Under the pieces are notes generated by a model, which was given only the letters and a program-made list of their open reading frames with translations, had not been told where the DNA came from and searched no databases. This document shows positions 32,901-41,864 of a DNA stretch of 64,000 nucleotides, piece by piece; the stretch's first letter is position 1; the number at the start of each line of letters is the position of its first letter. The position numbers and the translations under genes were made by a program. The stretch comes from Anodontia alba (lineage: Eukaryota > Mollusca > Bivalvia > Lucinida > Lucinidae): NCBI GenBank assembly GCA_964016985.1, contig OZ024823.1, positions 106,504,476 to 106,568,475 of the forward strand. The letters are read 5' to 3'.

Positions 32901-35900
32901 TGCACATGCTCAAAAGACACCGTTTCTCATGCCACAGCTCATGTGTGTGATTAAGCAAGGGCAACCAGAAAGAAGAAACAGATGTACACACAAGTGGTTA
33001 TTTACATAAGACAACTAGATTGCCTTGCTGTACATGTCATGCTGAATAAATTAAGATGCCACACCCACTTCTAATTGTCAGCCAATCAGATTGTTTGATT
33101 TAGGTTGTTGATAGAAATTCATATACAAAATGAAAAGCAGTGCAGATTCAGATCAGTTGGCTTCTTCAGAATCTACACTGGATCTACCCTGTTTGCAGGG
33201 CATATCTGGGGTCACCAGGATATACAGCTCTCTTCTATCTCCTGGGTAAGCAATGTCTAACAGTTTCCTTACTTTACTTTAAAATCAAGGTTTGACATTT
33301 CTTTTGAGCTGTGCAATGGTGAAAGGTGTCAGATCAGTCTGTACATCCACAGTCTGTTTAGGGTATTTACTGTCCATTGTCTGCACACAGAATCTTTGGG
33401 TATTGAGGAATATAATGACATACAGCATAGGTCCTCATTAACCCTTGTCCTGCTGAATAAATTAAGATGCCACACCCACTTCTAATTTTCAACCAATCCA
33501 ATTACTTGATTCAGGTTGTTGATACAAATTCACATACTTAATGACAAACAGTGCAGATCCAGATCATTTGGCTTCTGAAGAAGCCAACTGATCTGGATCT
33601 ACATTGTTTGCAAAGACAGGGCATATCTGGGTTCAGCAGGACAAGCGTTAAACTATATGATTACTAGGTGCAGCCTTTTCATTAGTGAGAGATGACTTTG
33701 AATTGCTCCTACTCTTCCAGCATGCCCTTCTACTTTTATCCCTCAACTCTTTGCATGCTGGGTAATTTTGCATGCACTTTTGTTGTCTGTGGATTTTTTC
33801 TTAAAATTAACTTTTTCAAAAAAATCTTTCAAGAATACCATCAGATTGTCAAACAGTTTGGATCCAGATCAGGCCCTACATTTTGTGGGGCCTGATCTGG
33901 GTCCAAACTGTTTGCAAAGGTTATCCGCAGACGACAAAAGTTGCCACTAGCTGGTAAAGAAATAATGTGTCTCTTACAACTGCAGCAGGTGACATTTTCC
34001 TCTTTTTTTTCTTTTTTTTTTACTTTTCAAAGAAAATAAATTGACATCTTAAGTGAATTATCTGCCAAGCAGACAATTCACATGAAATATCGACTTATTT
34101 TCTTTGAAAGGTAAAAAAAAAAATAAGGGTTAAACCTTTTCCAAATGGAGCCTTAGCAAGTCTCCATTGGGCCTACCCTCTACTTCAGGGCCTAGTTGTA
34201 CAAAGCATCGTTAGCTTAATGAGCTCGTTAGTGGTCAAAATGTTAATTGCTCTAGTAAGTACAGAATCTAATTCACAGTTATTTCTGCTGAAAAAATGTG
34301 AGTAGCTTTTGCAAAAAAATATCAATGTATTTGCCATATTTCAAAATAGAAATTTTAATGTCACATTGGCTAACAACTTTGTTAGGTTTTGAATAATTGG
34401 GCCCAGGTTTAACATAATGCTTATCTGTTCCAAGGACGACATCACAGTTAACCCTTCTCATGCTGAATAAATTAAGATACCACGCCCACTTCTAATTTTT
34501 AGCAAATCAGATAAGTACTTGATCCAGGTTGTTGATACAAAATTCAAATATTTTATGGCAAACAGTGTAGATCCAGATCAGTTGGCTACTTCAGAAGCCA
34601 ACTAATCTGGATCTACACTGTTTGCGAAGACAAAGCATCTCATGCTGAATAAATTAAGATACCCAGCCCACTTCTAATTTTTAGCCAATCAGATTACTTT
34701 GATCCATGTTGTTGATACAAATTCAAATATTTAATGGCAAACTGTGCAGATCCAGATCAGTTGGCTTCTTCAGAAGTGAACTGATCCGGATCTATTCTGT
34801 TTGCAAAGGCAGAGCATATCCGGGTTCAGAAGGACTAAGGTTAACAGTATCAACCAATAAAAAGAGTGGCCCTACTGGACAACCAATGAAATATTTGTAG
34901 TATCTACTCCAAGGAAGATAGCTAAGAATCAACCAATAAAATGTTTGTAATGCCTCCTCAAAGGGAGACATACAAGTTAACTGAATAAACCAATGACGGC
35001 TACTTGCTTCAAGAAAGGCATCTAAGTTGACTAAATTAACCAATGGAATGTCTGCCTGATCTGAATAAGACATACAAGTTGACTGGATCAACCAATGGAA
35101 TGTTTATCTGCTCCGAAGAAAACATCCAAGCTGACAGAATCAACCAATAAATTATTTGCCTACTCCAAAGAAGACTCATCTTTATTGAATCAACCAATAA
35201 AATGTTTACCTACTCCAAGGCAGATATGGAAGTTGAGAGAATCAAGACTTGAAATGTTTACCTGCTCCAAGAAGGCATTAAACTTGACAGTACTTACAAA
35301 TTAAGTTGTTTACCTGCTCCAAGAAAGACACCCAAGTTGATAGAACCAACCAATGAAACTGCTGCAGCTCCAACTTCGAAATATCGTAGGAACTCAATGT
35401 TATAAACTCCAATAGACTGAGATGTTCCAAAAGACAAAACCTAAAATCAAGAATTTTAATAATAGGTTAGGACAAGCAAAAGGTACCTTATCTTACACCC
35501 AAGACTTACAGTTGAATTTGAAGACCAAGATCAGCTTGCACATTTTACACACACAGTCACACAGACTCAATATCTTTTTGAATTTAATGCTTAGTATGCT
35601 AGGTAAAAATTTCAGCAGATATATTTTGATTTTGTTTGTGTTGAGGTTTTACGGCCCAGTCAACACAATGGGGTCATGTCGAGCGCAGTCAGTTTACCTA
35701 ACCACACGTTTACTGGGCAGGCTTAGTCCTCTAAGCAGTTAACAAGTATTGTGCACATTCTTTCGCCAGAAACTGACAACTGCCCTTCTTGAATCAGTGG
35801 AAGCGAGAGAATGACCGTAGAAAATATTTCATGATCAATCTCCACGAAAGAATGTTGCCGACCTTGGCGGGGGTTGAACCCACAACCTGCTGGTCTCCAG

Positions 35901-38717
35901 TCGGACGGCTCATCCAACTGAGCCACCGAGGCCGGCAGATGATATTTTGAAATATATATATTGAAAGGAAAAATAACATTACATGGTATGTCTAAATAAT
36001 TATAATATTCCCAACCGGTTTCATTTGTAACTCATCAGGGGAATAAACAATATTCACCTGATTTTTCCTTTCAATATAATATACTTGCTCCGGTATATAT
36101 AATATAGATTTCTTTTTTTTTTTTTTTTTTTTTTCAGATAAATAGGCTTTGATATTTCATGCAAATTGTCTCCAAGGAGACAATTTGCATGAAATATCAA
36201 ACACTGTTTTCTAGAAAAAATAAGAAAAATATTACTAATATGTCATCTGCTGAAAAACACATAGCAAGGTTTTTATTTTTTATTATTTTTTTTTTTTTTC
36301 ACACCAAAACATATCTTGTACATACCATATTCAAGGTCGCATATTTCCAATGAAAACATACAAGATTATGTTTTAGTGCATAAAATAATCAAAATTATCC
36401 TGCTATCCATGCCACATCAACTGGAATGACGTTTTTGCTTGGGATTTTAATCTAAACAAACAAAAAATATTTGTGATTCACAATAACTTATCTGAAACCA
36501 TAAACCCTAGTCTTTTGTTTCTGTGCTTATTTTTCAAAAATGATTTCAAGAAATCAAATTTACTGTAAACAACACTAGTCTGCCCTATGAAAGTTTTAAA
36601 TAAACCAGTCTTTTTGGTGTACTGAAAAAAAAATAAATAAATAACATAGTTTTCCTTTTCTTCACCATTTGTATCATTAATGTTTAATACAGTATTGAGA
36701 AAATTTCAGAAATTTTGAACAAATGAAACTTAAGAAAAAATACATCAAACAGAATAAAACTGTTGGTGCACAGACAGTTACAACAAAAAAATTTTGCATT
36801 AAATAATGAAAAAACTTTGCACTTCTTTTAAGTGAACTGCCAGACGAAAAATGACTTTTGAACTATGTTGAAAGCAAAGTAATTTATCACCTCACTGGAG
36901 AACAGCAAGGAAGATTGTGCATTTAGCCCAAAGGTCCTAGACTGACAAACCTTCTTATCATAAGGGTTAGAGAATGGTCATAGCTTCAGATAAAGCATTT
37001 AATGCTACCAACATGTACTCATATTTTTGATATTTTGTGGGTACTCATTAGAAGTGCCTACTGACATGCTTCTAGTGAGTACCCACAACATATATTTTCA
37101 TGGAAAAATAAGAAAAAATATTTTGTGGATACCCCTTCTTATCTGGAGCAATGAATGGTACATTGTCAATATCAACTATTTCTCATTTTCAATTATCATT
37201 ATATTGTTTTTCTACAAAAGGTCAATATTTAAATCATAAATAACAGTTATCAATTTATTTCTTGTTCGATCACAAAATATATTTGAAACTTCATTAATGC
37301 AGGATACAAAAAGTTTTTTCCTGAGATTACATGGTGATACTAAAACTGTGTGTATTTGGTTAGGAGCACTGTACCTATTTATTCATAGTGGACAGAAAAC
37401 TAAATGCAGTTTCCTATTACATGTACCATTTTTTCAATTTAAAGTCCCTGTAACATACACTATGTTTTAGGTAAAAAAAAAATATAAATTAGCCTATATT
37501 ATCACAGCTCCAAATAAGAAGCTTTTTTCACCCAATAAGTATGGATATTTTACTCCATGATTAATTATTTGAAGCACTTTGGTGAGTCACATCCAATGAG
37601 TACCCACTACCGTAATAACCCTAAGTAATGGAACAGCTAGGCCTTTACAGTGCAGACCCAGATCATATGCTGCAGAATGCAGTAATATTTATGAGAGTAG
37701 TAGAATGGGCTGTTTCAAATTTTAGGGCAAGTATAAGTAGATAAGATGTCCCATTACTTAGGGTAAATATGGTACAAATATTTTCATGGAGAGAAAAAAT
37801 AATTTTCTGGATCCTCCTCTTATCTGGCGCTATGAATTATCAAAATGGTCACTTTATCTGGTTGTATGAAGCTTACTAAGGGTTGTGGGAATACCATGTC
37901 TGACATCCGACTTGTCCAACTTGTCCCATTTCCCTTAGGACATGTACAAATTTCAATTTACTTGTCTAAGGACAAGGATTTTATAGCCCTAATTAACCCT
38001 TGTCCTGCTGATCCCCAATATACCCTGCCTTTGTAAACAGTGTAGATCCAGATCACTTCAGAAGCCAACTGATCTGGATCTGCACTGTTTGTCATTATTT
38101 GAATTTGTATGAACAACTTGGATTAAGTGTTTTGATTGGCGGATAATTAGAAGTGGGTGTGGCATCTTAATTTATTCAGCATGACAAGGGTTAAGAAGAG
38201 TATCCAGGGCCCGGTTGTTCAAAGCGTCGTTAGCTTAACGAGCTCGTTAAGGGTCATTTCGTTAACTGTTTTAGCGGTTAACTGTTTTAGCGGATTCAAT
38301 ACACAATATTCTGATATTTTTTGCTGAGAAAATGTGAGTAGCTTTTGCACTGCAAAAGCTACTCACATTTTTTCAGCAAAAAATATCAGAATATTTGCGT
38401 ATCACTCGATGTAAATTTTAACGAATCGTTAACTAACGACATCGTTAGCTTTGAACAACTGGGCCCAGATTATGAAACATATATTTTTTCTTATTTCTCG
38501 AAGAAAATGTATGTTGTGGATACTCATTAGAAGCAAGAAATAAGAAAAATGTGCATTTTCAGGCAAGTAAATCTTGGTTGGACAAGTCGATTTTGACCAT
38601 TTACTTGTCCATGGACAAGTAATAAAATTTCATTCCACAACCCTGACTTACCTGTATGAAGAAAGCAGCAAATACAACTATACAGCCTGCTACACCTCCT
38701 TCTGTTCTTGAAAACAT
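23614..38717 (-). CDS. SLC16-type monocarboxylate transporter, five-exon gene
   Basis: Proton-linked or facilitative carrier of monocarboxylates (major facilitator fold, 12 membrane helices, plasma membrane); the exact substrate cannot be told. The CDS joins five minus-strand exons: 38717-38652, 35440-35314, 32165-32022, 27241-25790 and 23789-23614. All junctions have GT donors and AG acceptors, and all phases match, giving 1965 bp and 654 residues. Exon 1 is helix 1 (EGGVAGCIVVFAAFFIQ). The family motif YFNKHRSLATGIATAGSGLG falls at about residues 130-149. A hydrophilic loop of about 245 residues (about 195-440) separates the two six-helix halves, much longer than usual, and holds 32-residue repeats. 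The second half (FCAIFNFGF to PPIAGLLMDSEGDLDPGMYL) and a short cytoplasmic tail are intact. The usual DGGWGW-type motif of helix 1 is degenerate (EGGVAG). An in-frame TGA about 33 bp upstream of the ATG supports this start unless a further 5' exon exists. Confidence 0.93.
24163..24403 (+). mobile_element. MITE, family F (gggcccagttgttcaaa ends), copy 1
   Basis: Ends ctgggcccagttgttcaaaa and tttgaacaactgggcgcag. Central near-perfect hairpin: aaaaaatgtgagtagctttt, gcattgcaaaagc, then the inverse. Copies 2 and 3 are at 34188-34407 and 38205-38468. A lone end, tttgaacaactgggcccag, is near 43467. Confidence 0.85.
24404..24752. other. No gene seen (transporter 3' flank side)
   Basis: Contains a half palindrome (agcaaacactgcagacagac) at about 24441 and a 22-base T run near 24597. 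This lies inside transporter intron 4. Confidence 0.5.
24753..25071 (-). mobile_element. tRNA-derived SINE, family S, full length
   Basis: Minus-strand head ggcctcggtggctcagttgg and a B-box region gtgagttcaacctctgc; tail ggctataaaacctcaacaaa. The 12-bp target duplication actctaatggac is at 24741-24752 and 25072-25083. Contains a G-rich tract at about 24926-24947. Confidence 0.9.
25195..25330 (-). mobile_element. SINE family S fragment
   Basis: Shares ggcccagtcaacac, cagtttacctaaccacactt and cttagtcctcttagtggtta with the full copies; the tRNA head is missing. A second tail fragment lies at 23970-24012 and a third at 42812-42895. Confidence 0.8.
25561..25780 (-). mobile_element. Family D MITE in transporter intron 4
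   Basis: Ends agtaaatgtcctaaaatttt and aaattttaggacatttacca. The palindrome 25615-25682 has perfect arms (gcaaacagtgtagatccaga) and core ctgctcctaaaggagcag. It abuts the exon 4 donor at 25789, so exon read-through enters this MITE. Confidence 0.88.
25790..27241 (-). CDS. Transporter exon 4 (helices 4-6, long loop, helices 7-12)
   Basis: 1452 bp. The acceptor ctttcAG is at 27243-27242 and the donor GTCAGT starts at 25789. Translation beyond the donor runs into a family D MITE and is not coding. The loop between residues about 195 and 440 is acidic and lysine-rich and contains the tandem repeats at 26381-26757. Confidence 0.93.
26381..26757 (-). repeat. In-frame 96-bp tandem repeats in the transporter loop
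   Basis: Four nearly identical copies of a 96-bp (32-residue) unit with the pattern DTIGVRESLLSDCEAEKKDE then HQHNDTEVVKTV, at an exact 96-bp spacing (attgtatcaa at 26461, 26557 and 26653). A more diverged copy (DTVHVRESLSSASEAEAEEK) lies upstream in the protein. The last copy changes to KNEHKHNDTEVTFSKYTY, rejoining an older EVTFSK block. Near-identity at the DNA level indicates recent expansion. Confidence 0.95.
27295..28040. repeat. Intron 3 hairpins: two family C copies and one constant-arm palindrome
   Basis: Family C hairpins at 27300-27415 and 27915-28035. Between them, 27637-27703 has arms gcaaacagtgcagacccaga / gatcagggtctccactgttt and core gacgtcgcagaatgcggtgtc, plus a G-rich run at 27790-27812. 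No exon seen. Confidence 0.75.
28305..29085 (+). mobile_element. Internally deleted, mutated mariner element with both TIRs
   Basis: TA dinucleotides at 28303-28304 and 29086-29087 flank the ends cgaggtatgatcaagaagtt and tttgatcatccctcg. The transposase remnants read TQAETWVHHFDPEAKKQSMQ, then frameshifted VMASIFWDSQGIIMVDYLEE and LLLQENAPAHTS. The first catalytic D of the (D)ETW motif is A and the HDN-type D is E, so the core is dead even apart from frameshifts and a missing N-terminal third. A 28-bp tandem duplication (gtgcatgttatgcagaagaa) lies at about 28610-28662. Confidence 0.92.
29665..30300 (+). mobile_element. TTAA element, family P, left copy (636 bp)
   Basis: TTAA at both ends; TIRs ttaacccttctcttgcc and ggcaagataagggttaa. 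Interior: poly(A) run of 29 near 29882 and a small hairpin gcgcgactattgtcgcg near the right end. Nearly identical to the copy at 30409-31041. No transposase frame. The TTAA target and CCC start fit a piggyBac-type non-autonomous element. Confidence 0.92.
30409..31041 (+). mobile_element. TTAA element, family P, right copy (633 bp)
   Basis: Same orientation and almost the same sequence as the left copy, including ggtcacgtgactagaaagtc, differing mainly in the poly(A) length. A 108-bp segment (30301-30408) lies between the copies and is not part of the surrounding repeat. Confidence 0.92.
31482..32021. other. Intron 3, no exon seen
   Basis: A C-rich stretch (ccccttccccaccctactcc) near 31633. 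A constant-arm-like palindrome at 31904-31955 with altered arms (gcagacagtgaaggccctga / ggccttcactgtctgc). Confidence 0.5.
32022..32165 (-). CDS. Transporter exon 3 (helices 2-4)
   Basis: 144 bp, phase 1 to phase 1. The acceptor AG is at 32167-32166 and the donor GT at 32021-32020. It encodes GPVASVLMSRWSHRQVALCG and AVLTSVGLICMPFAPNIPYM then YIFYGVITG. The GPVAS helix-2 motif is typical of the family. Confidence 0.92.
32325..33032. other. Intron 2 left of exon 3: hairpin and spacer
   Basis: A family C half-decayed hairpin at 32330-32435 (core aaagcacctcgctga). Sequence to 33032 has no supported exon. Confidence 0.5.
33033..33220 (+). mobile_element. TTAA MITE, family A, copy 6 (decayed ends)
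   Basis: Contains catgctgaataaattaagat, ccaatcagattgtttgat and gcagattcagatcagttggc. Both TTAA ends and part of the right palindrome arm are lost. Confidence 0.75.
33438..33651 (+). mobile_element. TTAA MITE, family A, copy 7
   Basis: TTAA at both ends (33438-33441 and 33648-33651); left ttaacccttgtcctgctgaa, right ttcagcaggacaagcgttaa with one mismatch. The core reads ttggcttctgaagaagccaa. Confidence 0.93.
33850..33915. repeat. Constant-arm palindrome, core ggccctacattttgtggggcc
   Basis: Arms tcaaacagtttggatccaga and tctgggtccaaactgtttgc: both arms carry the same compensating change (gtgta to gtttg), keeping the pairing. This suggests the palindrome copies itself arm to arm or is under pairing constraint. 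Confidence 0.85.
33916..34187. repeat. Family E' hairpin within spacer
   Basis: 34005-34115: arms ttttcaaagaaaataaattg and inverse, with core attatctgccaagcagacaattc. No exon seen. Confidence 0.7.
34188..34407 (+). mobile_element. MITE, family F, copy 2 (half of hairpin deleted)
   Basis: Ends agggcctagttgtacaaagc and tttgaataattgggccca. One hairpin arm (gctgaaaaaatgtgagtagc ttttgca) is present; the other is deleted. Confidence 0.8.
34448..34844 (+). mobile_element. TTAA MITE, family A, copies 8 and 9 as a head-to-tail dimer
   Basis: Copy 8 starts at TTAA 34448 and loses its right end after gaagacaaagcatct. Copy 9 begins there at catgctgaataaattaagat and runs to TTAA 34841-34844. The pair has a single outer TTAA on each side. 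The two halves differ by several substitutions. Confidence 0.85.
34855..35313 (-). repeat. Tandem copies of the exon 2 donor end inside intron 2
   Basis: About eight to nine units of roughly 50-55 bp, each resembling the last part of exon 2. On the minus strand they read attggttgattc, then tcaacttg, then ttcttggagcag or a variant, then a GTAAACATT-like donor. The two units nearest exon 2 keep G|GTAAAC; others have GCAAAT, ATAAAC or GCAGAC. The exon itself reads attggttggttctatcaact and cttggagcag|GTAAAC. Use of the first decoy would add an in-frame TAA shortly after the real junction. Confidence 0.88.
35314..35440 (-). CDS. Transporter exon 2 (helices 1-2)
   Basis: 127 bp, phase 0 to phase 1. 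The acceptor AG is at 35442-35441 and the donor GTAAAC starts at 35313. It encodes VLSFGTSQSIGVYNIEFLRY and FEVGAAAVSLVGSINLGVFL plus GA. The last ~50 bp and its donor have been copied in tandem into the intron. Confidence 0.92.
35632..35940 (-). mobile_element. tRNA-derived SINE, family S, full length, in intron 1
   Basis: Minus-strand head ggcctcggtggctcagttgg, anticodon-arm region gactggagaccagc, B box gtgggttcaacccccgc; tail gccgtaaaacctcaacacaa. Imperfect target duplication gcagat(g)atattttga at about 35615-35629 and 35935-35950. Confidence 0.92.
36110..37120. repeat. Intron 1: family E and C hairpins, no exon seen
   Basis: Family E hairpin at 36130-36235 (gcaaattgtctccaaggag core) after a 24-base T run; family C hairpin at 37030-37115. 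The sequence between (36236-37020) is AT-rich without supported exons. Confidence 0.6.
37610..37775. mobile_element. TIR element with half palindrome
   Basis: Ends accgtaataaccctaagtaa and ttacttagggtaaatatggt are inverted. Inside is only the left half of a constant-arm palindrome (cagtgcagacccagatcata). Confidence 0.7.
37993..38194 (-). mobile_element. TTAA MITE, family A, copy 10 (inverse orientation)
   Basis: TTAA at both ends. The left end ttaacccttgtcctgctgat and right end tgctgaataaat inverse are intact; one core arm is shortened (gatcacttcagaagccaact). Confidence 0.9.
38205..38468 (+). mobile_element. MITE, family F, copy 3
   Basis: Ends cagggcccggttgttcaaag and ttgaacaactgggcccag. 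The central hairpin (about 38322-38390) is almost perfect: gctgagaaaatgtgagtagc, ttttgcactgcaaaa, inverse arm. A 15-bp duplication (ttaactgttttagcg) near 38262-38292. Confidence 0.88.
38652..38717 (-). CDS. Transporter exon 1 (start and helix 1)
   Basis: Encodes MFSRTEGGVAGCIVVFAAFF then IQ (22 residues), ending CAG followed by the consensus donor GTAAGT (38651-38646). The ATG is at 38717-38715. A TGA is in frame upstream, so either this is the true start or a splice acceptor lies in between (for example after ttaccag). Confidence 0.85.
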
Positions 38718-38817
38718 TTCTCTGGTGACACTACTGGTAACACTCCACAATCAGTTCAAAAGCCCATGCAAAAGGTCTGAAGCTGGGAACCTGATGGACA
38801 GTTTGTTCTGGTTGTAT

Positions 38818-39040
38818 GGTAAATGTCCTTTAATTTCAAACACTTTATTTCATACTTTTTTTGGCATAAATTTTGCTTTTTATGAGGTTGTTTCTTAAAA
38901 TATTTAGTGGAATGGCAAACAGTGAAGACCCAGTTCAGTCTGCTCCGTTAGGAGCAGTCTGATCTGAGTCTGCACTATTTGCCAATGCCACTTTGTCAGA
39001 CACTTTGGTGTTTGAAATTTTAGGACATTTACCAAACTAG
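38818..39040 (+). mobile_element. Family D MITE 5' of the transporter start
   Basis: Starts ggtaaatgtcctttaatttc and ends gaaattttaggacatttacc. Palindrome 38915-38982 with arms gcaaacagtgaagacccagt / ctgagtctgcactatttgcc and core ctgctccgttaggagcag. It lies about 100 bp upstream of the transporter ATG on the opposite reading, that is, in its 5' region. Confidence 0.85.
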
Positions 39041-39344
39041 GAGTTCTTGAAATTCTCGTCTTCCCACCATTATAGTATCTCCAAACTTATGGCTGAAAAA
39101 TCACATCAGAATCACATCAGTTGCCAAGTTATGCAACATGAGGGCCAAGACCACGCTAAATCATTCACCTGTTTCACCATGACATTGTACTAATGACCTC
39201 TTTTTGAGGGTTGGGCTAGGCTGCAGTAACGCTTACAGCAAAATTAGACCCTTTAAGTCATCTATTATAGTTCTTACCATGACTTGAAATGAGACCAAAT
39301 ATGGCAATATATGGAGACAGATCCCTAATGACCTCTTTCACAGA

Positions 39345-39623
39345 CATTACGAAAACAAGCCTTTTCAAATATACAGAAAAATTCACCTCCAAAAGCTGAA
39401 AAATTTCAGATAAAAAATTCTGATATTTTTCATATTTCTGCTCAAAACATACATTGTGGGTACTCGTTAGAACTGCCTCAGAGAGGCAGTTCTAACAAGT
39501 ACCCACAATCTATGTTTTTGAGCAGAAATAAGAAAAATAATGTATACCCCTGTAAACCCCAGTTTTACTATATAAAAGTGGGGTTTAAGGGGGTCAAAAT
39601 TATATAGGCATGTTTTCGTGATG
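39345..39623 (+). mobile_element. Hairpin MITE, family B
   Basis: Ends cattacgaaaacaagcctt and ataggcatgttttcgtgatg. The central palindrome aactgcctcagagaggcagtt with arms tacattgtgggtactcgtta is nearly perfect. Confidence 0.88.
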
Positions 39624-39769
39624 GACCAGTAAGAGCTGGTTGTAGTGCTCCAGATAAAGTTTTGGAATAGTACTCCCTGTTTTAAAGCCTAATACTGAAA
39701 ATCCAAATCTGGGAGGCTTAACTTTAAAAGCATCAACTTGCAAAGCTACAGATAAGAGGTGGTATCCAC

Positions 39770-39890
39770 ATATTTTTCTTATTTCCCCACGAAAGCATAG
39801 GTTGTGGGTACTCATTAGAAGCGCCTCAGCGAGGCGCTTCTAATGAGTACCCACAACATATGTTTTCGTGGAGAAATAAGAAAGATATCA
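39770..39890. repeat. Hairpin, family C, nearly perfect
   Basis: Arms ttatttccccacgaaagcat and inverse, gttgtgggtactcattagaa, core gcgcctcagcgaggcgc. 39891-40250 shows a family E' half-copy but no gene. Confidence 0.88.
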
Positions 39891-40339
39891 GCATTCTTTA
39901 CCTGTTGCTATGAATCAAGCAAAATTGTAACATACAAAGTTCTATTTTCTGCCTAGCAGACAATTCACATGAAATGCTCAGCCTTATTTTCTCTACAGAA
40001 AATCAGGATGTTGTCTGCTGTATTTGTTTTTGGCACTTTAAAGGTTAAACTCTTTCTGATCTAATGTACCAGTTCTGCTCACAAAAGAATCAGTGTGAGG
40101 AAAGTTCTTTTATAAAGAGAAATTGTATCTGGTGAATAGACTTTTGGCTGACTAAAATTTGGGTATATTTAATGAATTATCAAAGAGCAAACCAATATCA
40201 AATCCAATCATTTATTGGCCCAAATTCACCATTAGGACTACCACAAAATACAGAGAACTGACAGCAAATACAAACAAAACACAACATATCATGATACAGA
40301 GCAAATACAAGTTATACAAATCCAATTTGTTGCAGGTCA

Positions 40340-40552
40340 TTAACCCTTGTCCTGCTGAATAAATTAAGATGCCACACCCACTTCTCATTTTCAGCCAATC
40401 AGGTTACTTTATCCAGATTTTTGCTATAAATTTGCATACTTGATGGCAAATAGTGCAGATCCAGATCAGTTGGCTTCTTCAGAAGCCAACTGATCTGGAT
40501 CTACACTGTTTGCAAAACAGGGTATATCCGGGTTCAGCAGGACAAGGGTTAA
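40340..40552 (+). mobile_element. TTAA MITE, family A, copy 11
   Basis: TTAA ends, TIR ttaacccttgtcctgctgaa and inverse, core ttggcttcttcagaagccaa with near-perfect arms. Confidence 0.95.
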
Positions 40553-41439
40553 TATATGTAGGTACGTCCAAGGATAATAAAATCTACCCATACAATTAAT
40601 AGTTGTCAAAATAAATTATTTAGATTTCTGGTAGACTTTAATTTCCTCCTATCAAAAAGGCTTGTACAGAGTGAAAAAGTACCACAACATAATCTACACA
40701 AATATGAGGCCAAAGAAAAAAAAAAAATTGTTCCCAATTACGTAGGTTGCAGGCAAACATTTTTTATTTTTTTTATTTTTAGTATAGCAAATGTATAGAA
40801 ACCTTTAAAAATAGCCTTAGAATAGACCTAAAAAATCCAGAAGGCCAAAAAAAAAAGTTGAGTAGGCCCCAAAAAATTAGGGTCAACAGGGAAACTGGGA
40901 ACAAGCCATTTTTTTATTTTTTTTTTTTTTTTTGCCTTATTTATGTCATGATTGTTACTACTTCATACTAACAGTAAACTTGAATTTTCTTCATCATGTA
41001 GGGCCATGAATATAAGGCAACATGTTAGATAATTTATTATAAAAATCAAAGAGCAAGCTTAGTTACTCTGACATTGACCAAGTAAAGTTCACTGAAAATA
41101 TTCACCCCTAACTTTCCATTCAATGCTAAAATCCAACATTTCATTGAGTACTTTTAACAACTCAGCTTCATCTTCAATGTTCATTTTCAGAACAATTTAT
41201 GCTGAAATACCCTTTACAGCCTCTTATGAGCTCTAGATCTGTTGGTTGCAATTCAGTGATGAGGGTGAGTAGGGGAGACGGGGATGCAGCAAAGCCAAGT
41301 CTAAGCTAAGCGAAGTTGACACCCATATGGTAGACTGGATCTGGGTATATACGAACAGAGGGGTAATTTGGACAAAATTAGATAAATACCCATAGAATTA
41401 TTATCTAAAGAATGTTTAGGATTAATTTCCCATTCATCT

Positions 41440-41650
41440 TTAACCCCTCTCTTGCTAAACATGACATGCCCTGTCTTAGCAAACAGTGTAGATCCAGATC
41501 AGTTGGCTTGAAGAAGCCAACTGATCTGGATCTGCACTGTTTGCCATTCAGTATGTGAATTTATATCAATAATCTGGATCAAGGAATCTGACTGGCTGAC
41601 AATTAGAAATGGGCGTGGCATCTTAATTTATTCAGCATGACAAGGGTTAA
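41440..41650 (-). mobile_element. TTAA MITE, family A, copy 12 (inverse orientation)
   Basis: TTAA at 41440-41443 and 41647-41650. The left TIR ttaacccctctcttgctaaa is diverged; the palindrome gcaaacagtgtagatccaga ... is perfect with core ttggcttgaagaagccaa. Confidence 0.9.
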
Positions 41651-41864
41651 GAAGATGCTCAAATCCATCTTCAGCTTAGCATATGCCTGATACTTCTCTC
41701 CCCTTGCACTGGTGTAAAATACATTACTTCAACCACCAGTACATATTTTTGCATTTCTATCAAAACTTAAATAATCACCCAATCCCAAGGATCAATATAA
41801 GAGGTATTAAAATCACTCCAGATAGTTCTTTTTCCATCCAAAAAGTACTAATATTTGTCTTATT

